Below, piece after piece: positions 17,377 through 26,729 of a DNA stretch of 64,000 nt (positions are counted from its first letter, which is position 1; each line of letters opens with the position of its first letter). Location of the stretch: NCBI GenBank assembly GCA_000814665.1, contig JWIH01000016.1, positions 186,001-250,000 of the forward strand, given 5' to 3'. Origin of the DNA: Pseudoalteromonas flavipulchra NCIMB 2033 = ATCC BAA-314. Its GTDB lineage: Bacteria; Pseudomonadota; Gammaproteobacteria; Enterobacterales; Alteromonadaceae. The notes beneath the pieces are model-generated. The model did no database searches. It was not told the origin of the DNA and saw only the letters and a program-made list of their open reading frames with translations. Position numbers and translations under genes: made by a program.

Positions 17377-18726
17377 ATGGAAAAGCCCACAATACTGGTT
17401 ATTGATGATAACGCCGAAGTACGCCTCAGCGCCGTATTCTTTTTAGAAGATCAAGGTTTCAATGTAATTGAGGCGGCAACCTTAGAGCTTGCAAAGTCTC
17501 TGCTCACCGCTAAGCAAGTGTCATTAGCCTTGCTCGATATGAACTTCTCCCGAGATACCACTTCCGGCAATGAAGGGCTGGACTTTTTGCGCTGGCTACG
17601 TGACTCCAATCTTAATGTGCCTGTGATCTGTATTACCGGTTGGGGAAATGTCGCGTTAGCGGTGTCTGCAATGCAGCTTGGTGCGAGCGACTTTATCGAA
17701 AAGCCATGGGACAATCAGCAGCTGCTACAAGCCGTGCAGCAACAACTCAAAATATCATTAAAGCAAGCGAATAGCGTAGCAAAACACAGCGAGCGCGGCG
17801 CGTTTCAATGGCGCTCTCAGGCGATGCAATCTTTATATAAGCAGCTTGCTAAAGTAGCAAAAACCGACGCTCGGGTGCTGCTTACTGGGCCAAGTGGCGC
17901 GGGGAAAAGTCATTTAGCTCAGTGGTTACACCAACAATCTAATCGTTCAGCAGGACCTTGGGTTGAAGTGAATATGGGCGCGGTGCCAGAGTCCTTGTTC
18001 GAAAGTGAGATGTTTGGTCACAGCAAAGGGGCGTTTACAGATGCAAAGCAGCATCGTGTTGGTCGTTTTGCAATGGCAAGGCAGGGCACATTATTTTTGG
18101 ATGAAGTTGCGACTATTCCACTTCCTCTACAAGCAAAACTACTGCGGGTGCTGGAAAATGGCAGTTATGAAGTTGTGGGTAGCAGTCAGACGCAACAAGC
18201 GGATTGCCGACTTATTTGCGCAACCAACACCAATCTTGACGCTTTAGTGAAAGCCGGTGAGTTCCGAGAAGACTTGTTATATCGCATCAATACGATTGTG
18301 ATTGAAGTGCCAAGGCTTGCCGAGCGGTTTGGCGATATCGTACCTTTGGCTGAGTATTTTGTCGCTAAATTCTGTGCGCAGTATGGTGAGCCAATTCGTG
18401 AACTTAGCTCAGCGGTTAAAGCTGCGTTGATTGAACACGCTTGGCCCGGCAATGTGCGTGAGTTAAGTCACGTCATGGAGCGTGCCGTGTTAATGGCGGA
18501 GGACTTGCAGATTGAGCTTAGTGATTGCCAACTACGCTTTACCGCCGCACCGAAAGTGACCAGTGATATGCCAAGCAAGACTTTGCAACAAGTGGAGCAA
18601 GAAATGGTGGAGCAGGCGATGCAACGGGCCCAAGGTAATGTCGCAGAAGCCGCTAAAATACTTGGACTCACGGCCTCTTCTCTTTATCGGCGTTTGGAAA
18701 AATATGGTCTTAAAACATCTGGCTAG
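17377..18726 (+). CDS. Sigma-54-dependent NtrC-family response regulator
   Basis: This 449-residue activator has a receiver domain at residues 1-120 (D10/D11, phosphoacceptor D54 in ALLDMNF, K109). A sigma-54 AAA+ domain covers about 145-375, with Walker A GPSGAGKS at 171-178 and the sigma-54 loop GAFTDA at 218-223. A Fis-type helix-turn-helix ends the protein (AEAAKILGLTASSLYRRLEKYG). The kinase gene overlaps its end. Regulators of this type are often linked to MacAB-like ABC efflux operons. One such operon lies at 28.09 kb with a sigma-54 promoter, so that is the likely target. Confidence 0.92.
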   Translation: MEKPTILVIDDNAEVRLSAVFFLEDQGFNVIEAATLELAKSLLTAKQVSLALLDMNFSRDTTSGNEGLDFLRWLRDSNLNVPVICITGWGNVALAVSAMQLGASDFIEKPWDNQQLLQAVQQQLKISLKQANSVAKHSERGAFQWRSQAMQSLYKQLAKVAKTDARVLLTGPSGAGKSHLAQWLHQQSNRSAGPWVEVNMGAVPESLFESEMFGHSKGAFTDAKQHRVGRFAMARQGTLFLDEVATIPLPLQAKLLRVLENGSYEVVGSSQTQQADCRLICATNTNLDALVKAGEFREDLLYRINTIVIEVPRLAERFGDIVPLAEYFVAKFCAQYGEPIRELSSAVKAALIEHAWPGNVRELSHVMERAVLMAEDLQIELSDCQLRFTAAPKVTSDMPSKTLQQVEQEMVEQAMQRAQGNVAEAAKILGLTASSLYRRLEKYGLKTSG

Positions 18727-19975
18727 TGCCGAGTGGCGGCTTGGGGCCTACTGTACGCTGTTAACCATTAGCTGTACGGTTTTACTGACTTTACTGCTTC
18801 TGCAATTACAGCTTGAGGTAACGTGGGTAGCTGCCGTATCGGTGAGTGTATTGGGGTTATTGGGTGGGTTACAAAAAATACTGTTGTCTCACCTTAAACG
18901 TATTGCCATGCGTGCTAATTGGCAGCTAGAAGCGATTGCACAAAGTGACTTTACGCAAACCATTAAGCCACATTATACGGCGGGCGTGGTGGCTGAATTT
19001 GAACAGCGCTTGCTGGCCTTAAGTGCACAGCTGCACAGTCAAAAGCGCCGCTATCATAGTCAGCAGTTTATCATTTATCAGCTAATAGACAGCCTTAATA
19101 CGCCAATTATGATGTTTGACGAAAAACTCAAACTTGCCTATGCCAATGGTGCATTTGAGTCGCTTTATCATCGCCCTTGGTTAGAGTGTAAGGGAATAAG
19201 CGCGGCTCAGTTTGGGCTGGTGCAACAAGATAATCACTGGCATTTTGCAGATACAGCGCAGCAATCTCGGTGGCAACTACAAAGTAGTGAATTCTTTCAA
19301 GAGGGTAAGCAGTTTTCTTTACTTGTCGCACTCGATATTACTAAGGCATTACGTAAAAAGGAGCTGGCTGCTTGGCAACACCTAATCCGAGTAATAAGTC
19401 ATGAGATCCACAACAGTTTGACGCCCGTAAGCTCCCTAGCGCAAACCTTATTAGCAAGAGCTAAGGACGAAAAAGAGCAGCATGCGCTAAGCGTAATAGG
19501 TCAGCGTTGCCAGCATTTACAACAATTTGTGAGCCAATACGCCAAAGTTACGCAAACCCCAAGGCTAGATCGGGAGTCAGTCTCCATCATGCTGTTACTG
19601 TCTTCTGTTGCTGCGTTATTTGAGGATACCGACATCCAAGTAAATTGCACTGTGAATACGCTCAATCTCGATAAAGCCTTAATTGAGCAAGTGTTGATTA
19701 ACTTAGTTAAAAATGCCATTGAGGCCAGTGGTGAAAATGCCAAGTTGACGCTACATGCTTATTATCAGCAGCAACAAGCGGTGATTGATGTGCAAGACAA
19801 TGGCCCAGGCTTTGCCAACCTAGATAACATGCTTATTCCTTTCTATTCCACCAAAGAAGGTGGGCAGGGAATAGGTTTAACCTTTAGCCGCACCATTGTA
19901 GAGTTACACGATGGACAACTGAGTTGTCACAACACAGACTCGGGAGGATTGATAAAAATCACTTTACCTTGTTGA
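18704..19975 (+). CDS. Membrane PAS sensor histidine kinase, partner of the NtrC-type regulator
   Basis: This 423-residue kinase overlaps the regulator gene by 23 bases. Two adjacent N-terminal helices (about residues 13-35 and 38-62) leave almost no periplasmic part, so it probably senses from within the membrane or cytosol. A PAS-like domain covers about 122-215. The phosphorylated histidine is H233 in VISHEIHNSLTP, and the ATP lid carries DNGPGF and GGQGIGLTFSR. The architecture is NtrY-like. The frame extends upstream to 18563, but ATG 18704 with GGA upstream places the start correctly before the first helix. Confidence 0.88.
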   Translation: MVLKHLASAEWRLGAYCTLLTISCTVLLTLLLLQLQLEVTWVAAVSVSVLGLLGGLQKILLSHLKRIAMRANWQLEAIAQSDFTQTIKPHYTAGVVAEFEQRLLALSAQLHSQKRRYHSQQFIIYQLIDSLNTPIMMFDEKLKLAYANGAFESLYHRPWLECKGISAAQFGLVQQDNHWHFADTAQQSRWQLQSSEFFQEGKQFSLLVALDITKALRKKELAAWQHLIRVISHEIHNSLTPVSSLAQTLLARAKDEKEQHALSVIGQRCQHLQQFVSQYAKVTQTPRLDRESVSIMLLLSSVAALFEDTDIQVNCTVNTLNLDKALIEQVLINLVKNAIEASGENAKLTLHAYYQQQQAVIDVQDNGPGFANLDNMLIPFYSTKEGGQGIGLTFSRTIVELHDGQLSCHNTDSGGLIKITLPC

Positions 19976-19999
19976 TAATAATTATCATTAGCATATAAT
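19972..19999 (+). promoter_or_regulatory. Perfect 7-1-7 Fur box over a sigma-70-like promoter
   Basis: TGATAATAATTATCA at 19973-19987 is a perfect 7-1-7 palindrome of the Fur consensus. It overlaps a -35-like TTGATA (19972-19977). A TATAAT -10 lies at 19994-19999 with a 16-bp spacer. The ATG of the 78-residue membrane protein follows 34 bases after the -10. Iron-Fur repression of that gene is the direct prediction. The box also overlaps the stop codon of the kinase gene. Confidence 0.85.
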
Positions 20000-20033
20000 T
20001 GAAGTTCCTTCAAAACCTTGGCAAGGAGCTACC

Positions 20034-20270
20034 ATGTTAGTCACTTATCTGTTGGCCAGCGGCTTTATCTTTATGGCGTATAGCTACTCCAAATCATTCA
20101 AACCACATGCACATACCAAGGCAAAACTGGCGGTGTTATTGAGCGCGGGTTTAATCGCCGCGGCGAAGTGGCAGGCGGGGTTGAGTTCAACCGTGGTATT
20201 TTTTGTGTTTGCAGTATCTCTTGCGGTACTTAGCTTGTTTATCACCCTTGCACAGCCACAAAAGCACTGA
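20034..20270 (+). CDS. Small integral membrane protein with a Fur-controlled promoter
   Basis: This 78-residue protein has three hydrophobic segments (about residues 2-18, 31-48 and 50-72) joined by a KSFKPHAHTKAK loop with two histidines. AAGGAG precedes the ATG. A perfect Fur box overlaps its promoter, so a role in iron homeostasis is likely by context. I did not recognise a family with certainty. Small membrane proteins of unknown function next to iron-uptake genes are known, but no transporter is adjacent here. Confidence 0.75.
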   Translation: MLVTYLLASGFIFMAYSYSKSFKPHAHTKAKLAVLLSAGLIAAAKWQAGLSSTVVFFVFAVSLAVLSLFITLAQPQKH

Positions 20271-20422
20271 AAAATTACGCGCATTTAGAGCGGCTAACAT
20301 GTTGCTTGCCTCAAAATAGACGTTTTAAGGTGTAACGTGCGCAAGAAATTGTTACTAAAAAGCACACTTTTTCTTTACATCTCTTGTTAAGCTAGCGCCA
20401 CCGGATTTATTTAGGAAAGGTA

Positions 20423-23236
20423 ATGCGAGCGCTACTGATAATTTTTGTTGCTTTTACGAGCTTTGGTTTACAGGCTAAGTGGCAAACCATTAAAACTGAA
20501 AACTTCAATGTGCATTATCCTCAGGCGCTTCAGCAATGGGCGTATTCTGCAGCAAATGAGCTGGAGGTGGTGCGAGATAAGGTGCTGGCACAACAAGGTA
20601 GAGCCTTGAGTGAACGTGCTGATGTGATTATTTACGACCCAGAAAATACGGCCAATGGCTTTGCATTACCCAGCACAGATAAACCAATGATGGCACTGCA
20701 AGCGACGCCGCCTCAAGCTGATTCCGTCATCGCAAATAACACCAGTTGGCAGCAGTTGCTCATTTTGCACGAATATATTCATCTCGTTCATCTATCACAG
20801 CCTAGCCGTAATCAATGGCGACAACATCTCAGAGATTGGCACGATATTACCGACTTGCTCGATGCGGTATTACCGCGTTGGGTCAGCGAAGGCTATGCGA
20901 CCTTGCTGGAGTCTAGATTAACGGGACGAGGACGTTTATACGATAATTACAGTGAGAGCATTGTGCGCTATTACGCGCAGCAAGGCGCATTACCGACCTA
21001 TAGCGCTTTAGATAATGGCGACAAGTCTTACCTTTCCAACTCCATGGCATACTTAGTAGGCGTACGTTTTCTAGCATGGCTTGAGGATAATTATGGCGCA
21101 CAGACGTTAGATGCCGTGTGGACAAGAGTGCAGGCGGTGGAATCACGCAGTTTTGAAACCGCATTTAGTGGTGCTTTTGGAGCGCCAGCCAGCCAGTTAT
21201 ATCGTCGCTTTATTGTTGAATATAGCTATCAGGCTATGCAGCAAGAGCTGGCCTTGGTTCCGACACAGAGTGAGCTTTGGCAGCGGTTCGCATATGCTGC
21301 TCGAGATATTGCATTCTCTCCAGATGGCAGTCAGTTTTTGGTGGTAGAGCAAAATCGTAAACGCCAAGTCACACTCAATATCTACGAAAACAAAGAAAAT
21401 GTAGAAGCCATTGAGCAATTTAATAAGCGCAACGAAGCGATATTAAATGCCGATCCTAAAGATATTGTGGATATCGCACCCGAAGTCTTTCCAAAAAAGC
21501 GACTTGCGCAGCTTGATGCTCACAATTTTGCTGGTATCTATTACCCCCAGTGGCTGAATGACAGCCATATTTATTTCGTTGCAAAAACGCCAGCTGCAGA
21601 CGATACCTTTATCAATGATTTGTTTGTCTGGAAAGTTGGTACTGGAAAGCCTAAGCAACTAACCGAAGGAGCGGGTATTCGTCGCTTTAGTATTGTTGAT
21701 GCGAATACCATTATTGCGGAGGTGTCTCGTTTGGGTTACTCACAGTTAGTGACCATAGAGCTGGACTCAGGCAAGCAAACGCCGATCACCACAAGTAAGC
21801 TTGGGGATGTCCATGACTTTCCTGTGCTCTCTAATAAAAAGACGATATTGGCCTATGTGCATGTTACTCCTAACAAGCGCTGGCAACTTGTTGTTAAAGA
21901 TCTTAGCCACGATACAACCGAAATTGTTTATTTACCCAAGTCACATCAATACCTTTCGGGGTTAACTTGGTCTCATGATGATGACAAGTTGTACTTTATT
22001 TCCGGAGTCGCAGGCCACTTAGCGGTGATGCGTTATGATGCGGCGAGTAAAATACTTGAAACCTTACCTGTGAGTGCTAAACCGCTTGAGCAAATTATTA
22101 CCCATTCACAGCAGTTACTGGTGAGCTATGCGACCCCTGAGGGGGTCAAGGTTAACAAAATAGTGTCTCCGGCTTGGCGCACCGTAAGCGTGTTGGAGCA
22201 AGTGGATGAGGCTGAGCTAAAAGAGCTGCATCCTCATCAATTACCTGCGGCTAAGATAGATCAAACCGCGCTGCCCAGTTCTGATTATTCTGTGTTCGAA
22301 CAGTCTCATTCTGTCGCCTTATCAGGCGCATTAAATAGCGCCTCTTTTGATAGTTTGGGCGTGGCATTAAAAGGGCAGGATGTGCTGCGCCAACTTGCTT
22401 GGCAGCTTGGAGTCGAGAAAAGTATCAATAATGGCGCGTTGATGGGTGCATTCGCCCAATTCGAATATCGTCATGAAAACTGGAAAACGACGTTTGATGC
22501 TGGATATCAAGAGCTAGAAGCGGATAAGCAGTCTCGCTCGCTACAAGCAAATACCTCGAATGAAAGCAGCTTTAAGCAATTTGCCTTGTCATCTAGCTAT
22601 CGCTTTGGTGAAGCATTGAATTACCTCGCTCCCGAATTGGGGGTTATTCGTGTGCAACATGGTGAAAAAGCATGGAGCGGCGGGCGTTACGGCTTTAACG
22701 GTCGTGCAATGTGGGATACACAGCAGCATGGTGTAGCACTGCAAGTCTCTGCAGCTCAGTGGCTAGGTGAATTAGATGGTTTTGATTATCAGCTGAGTTT
22801 GTTCGCTAAAGCATGGCAAATTCCATTCTATGCATCGGTCGATAGCCGCTACAGCAGCGAATTGCCTTTATCTTTGGGTGGTGGACCACTTACCAGCACT
22901 AGTATTAGTAACAGTTTACACGCTGTCAGCGAACCTATGTTGCCGCATCTATTTGCAACGGGAAGCCGCTATTTAGGCTATGAATTTGCAACGTCATGGC
23001 AGCAGGGCAAACCTAAGTTATTTTATAAGCAGCATCAGTTAGATGGAGAAGTTATTGGGCAAAATTACGGTATTAAGATGCGCTTACCTTTGTCTCGAGT
23101 GATATTAGACAAGGCCGCTGATTTTGCTCCTGCAGGATTAACCGATTTACAGTTTAATGCTGGAGTGGGTCGCATTGAGGGGCGTAACATGGCTAATGAA
23201 AACCGTGTCTGGTTTAGTGTTTGGTATGAGTTGTAG
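20423..23236 (+). CDS. Large exported HExxH metallopeptidase-like protein with propeller and barrel-like parts
   Basis: This 937-residue protein has a signal peptide (residues 1-18, cut after LQA). The peptidase-like region has HEYIH at 116-120 and a third-ligand-type motif WVSEGYAT with E156, as in gluzincins. Residues about 290-590 contain WD40/TolB-like repeats (for example DIAFSPDGSQFLVVEQN and GLTWSHDDDKLYFISG). The last 300 residues alternate hydrophobic and polar residues and end in WFSVWYEL, typical of outer-membrane beta barrels. It may be a surface peptidase tethered by its own barrel. AGGAAAGG precedes the ATG. The substrate is unknown. Confidence 0.75.
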   Translation: MRALLIIFVAFTSFGLQAKWQTIKTENFNVHYPQALQQWAYSAANELEVVRDKVLAQQGRALSERADVIIYDPENTANGFALPSTDKPMMALQATPPQADSVIANNTSWQQLLILHEYIHLVHLSQPSRNQWRQHLRDWHDITDLLDAVLPRWVSEGYATLLESRLTGRGRLYDNYSESIVRYYAQQGALPTYSALDNGDKSYLSNSMAYLVGVRFLAWLEDNYGAQTLDAVWTRVQAVESRSFETAFSGAFGAPASQLYRRFIVEYSYQAMQQELALVPTQSELWQRFAYAARDIAFSPDGSQFLVVEQNRKRQVTLNIYENKENVEAIEQFNKRNEAILNADPKDIVDIAPEVFPKKRLAQLDAHNFAGIYYPQWLNDSHIYFVAKTPAADDTFINDLFVWKVGTGKPKQLTEGAGIRRFSIVDANTIIAEVSRLGYSQLVTIELDSGKQTPITTSKLGDVHDFPVLSNKKTILAYVHVTPNKRWQLVVKDLSHDTTEIVYLPKSHQYLSGLTWSHDDDKLYFISGVAGHLAVMRYDAASKILETLPVSAKPLEQIITHSQQLLVSYATPEGVKVNKIVSPAWRTVSVLEQVDEAELKELHPHQLPAAKIDQTALPSSDYSVFEQSHSVALSGALNSASFDSLGVALKGQDVLRQLAWQLGVEKSINNGALMGAFAQFEYRHENWKTTFDAGYQELEADKQSRSLQANTSNESSFKQFALSSSYRFGEALNYLAPELGVIRVQHGEKAWSGGRYGFNGRAMWDTQQHGVALQVSAAQWLGELDGFDYQLSLFAKAWQIPFYASVDSRYSSELPLSLGGGPLTSTSISNSLHAVSEPMLPHLFATGSRYLGYEFATSWQQGKPKLFYKQHQLDGEVIGQNYGIKMRLPLSRVILDKAADFAPAGLTDLQFNAGVGRIEGRNMANENRVWFSVWYEL

Positions 23237-23264
23237 ATAATCGCTGAAGATTGCTGTCAAATAA

Positions 23265-23282
23265 GCGGGGGCGAGCCCCCGC
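23265..23282. terminator. GC-rich hairpin between convergent genes
   Basis: The arms GCGGGGG and CCCCCGC pair perfectly around a 4-base loop. It lies 28 bases after the metallopeptidase-like gene and 32 bases from the end of the convergent serine-protease gene, flanked by A/T-rich sequence on both sides. Confidence 0.7.
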
Positions 23283-23314
23283 AAATCATTTAGTTTGTTT
23301 ATTCGAAGTTTAGG

Positions 23315-25117
23315 CTAGTTGTGATCTGCTACGATTTGCAAACCTGAGTATGCATTATATCCGCGGATCATCACCCAATAACGCCCTGCGCCTTCATTGA
23401 GAGTACAAGACTCCGTATTACCAGAGCGATAAGGACGACAAGTCCAATTACTGGTTGTGGGTTCTGCACCTTTTAGTACATACATATCAGCATCACCAGT
23501 GCCACCGCTAGTGTTAAATGTCACTGTATTTGCGCCAGCTGGCGCATCGTAATAGAAGAAAGTTTCACTGCCGCTAGCACCAGCAAGCCCCGTTTTTGCA
23601 ACTCCCTTGATAAGCTTTTGCTCTTCACCTGGCAGCGTTACGGCAACTTGTTGTGTTGTTGACGCGGTGTCGCCATTACTATCTGTCACGGTGAGTTCTA
23701 CGGTATAGCTGCCAGAGTTTGTGAAGCTATGTGAAGTTTGCGCGCCTGAAGCGGATGCGCCGTCACCAAACTGCCAACTATGCTGTGTAATAGAACCGTT
23801 TGGTGAGCTAGAGCCTGAGCCATCGAAGCTGCAGCTTAGGTCATTACAGCTGTAAGTAAATAACGCAACAGGCAATGGATCGGTAGTGCCGTTATCACCA
23901 ACAGGAATTTGGCCACCAAAGTGAGTAGAAACCTGAGGCCAAATTAAGCTAATTTTAGCACCTTTATTGGTACAGCCACCTAAGTGGTGTAGCGCAACAA
24001 CATTATTGGTTGAGGCTGCAAGTACTGGTGAACCTGATGAGCCACCAATAGTGTCGCAGTAATAGCCTATATCTGTACCAGTACCTCGGCCATTCGCCGT
24101 TGCTTGGTTAACAGAGCATAGTCCATTGGTGTCTTGATCAGACTCAATCGACAGCTCTTTAGGGTTACCTGAACCATGTTGAGGTATGTAAATACGCTCG
24201 CCCTGCGATGGATTTCGCACATCTAAGCCAAAGTAACCAAACGGCTGAGCCTTAGCGAAATCATTGACGGTAAACAACGTATAATCTAGCGTATAATCTG
24301 TTTTAAGGAAGTCTTTACCTGTGATCTTAACCACAGTCTCGCGCTGACTGCCGTTACAGCTCGTACTTTGATAATTAAACCATACCTCAGTATTTGCCAG
24401 CTCTGATGCGGATCCCACACAGTGATTATTGGTAAACATGCGGTTATCTGCACCAACACGCCAACCCGTACATAAACGACTGCCGTTCATAAGCAGTCTG
24501 GCGACTGGACGTGAACGCTCGAACTCTACCGGATGCGATTGAGCCCAGCACTGTACGTCTTTACGTTCCATTGCACCACAAGTTGACATGGGCGTCACAT
24601 CGGTCAGGCCCTCAACAGTTGCTTGCCCTTCAGTACCATGATAGTAAAAATCGACTTCGGGTGTTTTGCCTGCATTATCTTGGCCTGGAGTATATTCAAT
24701 GATGACTTTATCAGCAGAGACTGACATAGCAGAAAACTGTTTAACGCCGTCATCGCCGAGGTTTGGATCAATTGTTGCTGCGCTGAGGCTTCCTTGGGTG
24801 TATTCATAGCGCTCGCCACTATCCTCCGAGCGAACAACGAGTTTACCGCCGTTTGCAAGGGTGAGGTTTTTAAAGTGTAGTTTGATGTAGCTTGCATCTG
24901 GGTGTGAAACTGTTTGCACAATAGTTTGTGTAGACGTTGAAGTGCTTGTAGCACTGTTTTGAGTAATAAGTGGAAGGTTTAGATCGTACTTTTTACCAAT
25001 CATTGCTTTGTTAGCTTTGCTGGTATATTCCATCATCTGAGTTTCCGTTAGTGGCGCTTGTGCCATCGCGATACCTGATGCTAAACCTAATGCTGTGACA
25101 AGAATGTGTCGTTTCAT
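23315..25117 (-). CDS. Secreted trypsin-like serine protease with PKD and PPC domains
   Basis: This 600-residue exported protease has a signal peptide (residues 1-19, ending in AMAQ) and a propeptide-like region to about residue 180. The catalytic domain has H232 in TNNHCVG, D278 in TLDYTLF and S361 in GGSSGSPV, with several cysteines as in lysyl-endopeptidase-like enzymes. One PKD domain covers about 432-510 (WQFGDGASASG). A C-terminal PPC domain covers about 525-600 and ends the protein. Such tails aid secretion or substrate binding and are often cleaved off. The frame opens at 25246, but ATG 25117 has GGA upstream and begins the signal peptide. It probably degrades extracellular protein. 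Confidence 0.88.
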   Translation of the reverse strand: MKRHILVTALGLASGIAMAQAPLTETQMMEYTSKANKAMIGKKYDLNLPLITQNSATSTSTSTQTIVQTVSHPDASYIKLHFKNLTLANGGKLVVRSEDSGERYEYTQGSLSAATIDPNLGDDGVKQFSAMSVSADKVIIEYTPGQDNAGKTPEVDFYYHGTEGQATVEGLTDVTPMSTCGAMERKDVQCWAQSHPVEFERSRPVARLLMNGSRLCTGWRVGADNRMFTNNHCVGSASELANTEVWFNYQSTSCNGSQRETVVKITGKDFLKTDYTLDYTLFTVNDFAKAQPFGYFGLDVRNPSQGERIYIPQHGSGNPKELSIESDQDTNGLCSVNQATANGRGTGTDIGYYCDTIGGSSGSPVLAASTNNVVALHHLGGCTNKGAKISLIWPQVSTHFGGQIPVGDNGTTDPLPVALFTYSCNDLSCSFDGSGSSSPNGSITQHSWQFGDGASASGAQTSHSFTNSGSYTVELTVTDSNGDTASTTQQVAVTLPGEEQKLIKGVAKTGLAGASGSETFFYYDAPAGANTVTFNTSGGTGDADMYVLKGAEPTTSNWTCRPYRSGNTESCTLNEGAGRYWVMIRGYNAYSGLQIVADHN

Positions 25118-25340
25118 TGTTATTCCTTTTGAGTGTGTGGTTATCCAACTTGAGATAAAAAGTTGGGCGTCGTTCAATACCGAACCAAGCCTTGGGTGCA
25201 CTGTAGAGCACGACCAGTTGGTGGTATGTTTTTTGAACATCCACACACCAAAATAGAAACAATAATGTTGTTTGTAAAGTTTTATATATATCTTTTTAAC
25301 ATAAATTTCACTTAATTCATGCCATTCCTTGTTTTATGAC

Positions 25341-26518
25341 TTATTTTATATCCTCATTAAGAACCAATAAATGGTTCAACATGTTTTGCTTGGCGATGTA
25401 TAGGTCCTTTTTATACTGCTCTCTGGACTTATTGACAGCTTGCTCAAAATATTCAGATGCGATTTGGTATCTTTGCTCTAAATAAGCAATTTTTCCAAGC
25501 TCGACATAAACTTCCGGCAAGTAATGATAATTCAGCAATAAAGGCTCAATAAGTTTTTTGGCTTTTTTATAGCGTTGTTGTTCAATGTAGCTGGAAGCTA
25601 ACGAGAGGGTATCGAAAGGGGATGCAGGGCTTCGATCAAGCTCCGCCTGAATCATATTCTTGAGTACGGTTTGATCTTTGGGAACATAGTTAAGGTAATT
25701 CAATAACAAGTTGGTGCTGGTGAGATGATTGTTGAAGGCATAATCATAGATTTGCTTCGCACTATTTATATCACCAACATGCTTATGTACAGCGCGGCAG
25801 TATTGATAGCTTCAGCGTCTCTTGGGGCGTATTTGAGCGCAGCAGACAATAAAGAGTAACTTAGGTCATAATCAGCTTCCAGCAGAGTAGAAACGGCTAA
25901 GTTAGTATAAAACTTTGCGACTAAATCTTCATACTGCGCGTTTCCAGAAAACACACTATCTTGATCTGGGAAGTAGTCAACGACAGTACCTTTAATCAAA
26001 GTTTGTTGTCCATTCTCATCACCTTCTGTCGCCCTATTTGCGAATAACTTGGTTTTAAAATGGCTTGAGGTGATGATAAACTCTTGGTGCTTCCGAAACA
26101 TTGGATAGCTGTCAACTTTAGCATAACTTGTTTTGATCCCTAATACATTGGCGTACGCTTGTGTTAATACGGCAAGAGAAATGCAATTGCCAGCTCTTTT
26201 GAGCGTTGCTTCAGTCGCGGTAAGCGTTTCTCCATCGTAAGAAAAGTTATCCAATTTTGCGTCTAGGAATCTTCCTAATACTTGGTCATCTCTCATGTTG
26301 GCATCTGCATATTTGCCAAAAAAGGAGATTGCAGCTTGCTATTCGGATTCAGGTAAAGCGAAAATTTCAGCTTCAGTTTGCACTGGTTTCGGCGTAAAAA
26401 GAGAGTGATTGAATAGAGAAGTTACGTCTACCTTCTGTTTCATGTCAGCTGTAGTGGTGTGAGTGGAATTGCATCCGCTCAAGCCAATGCTAGTAAGTAT
26501 CATGAGTAGCCACTTCAT
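25341..26518 (-). pseudogene. Decayed lipoprotein gene with transglutaminase-like and TPR regions
   Basis: The gene starts at ATG 26518 with a lipoprotein signal (LSGC, C16), preceded by AAGGAA. Codon 60 is an in-frame TAG at 26341-26339, after which the same frame continues as QAAISFFGKYADANMRDD. The following region has ATLKRAGNCISLAVLTQAYA, resembling the Cys motif of transglutaminase-like domains. A TPR-like region follows. Near 25793 the frame shifts: the read-through frame ends at ISMLVI, while the other frame continues as HKHVGDINSAKQIYDYAF into a second TPR block ending at 25341. Two independent lesions make an inactive gene more likely than one sequencing error. Confidence 0.75.
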
Positions 26519-26729
26519 AGTAATTCCTTGTATTTATTTATATACACCTGTATTCCAGCCTTGCCACCTATTCAAAGTTGGATGTTAGGCGTCCAGTTGT
26601 ATTTTAAAACTTAGCTCTTAAAATGCGCGCCTTCAAAAATAAAACCTTAAAAATCATAAATTTACAATGTGTTTTTAAAGGTTTTACAGCACTTTAACTT
26701 TGCAACAATTTAGACATTTGGAGTTGGCA

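Noticed and set aside
25118-25246. N-terminal extension of the serine protease
   Set aside because: The open frame upstream of ATG 25117 would bury the signal peptide. A good ribosome-binding site stands just before 25117.
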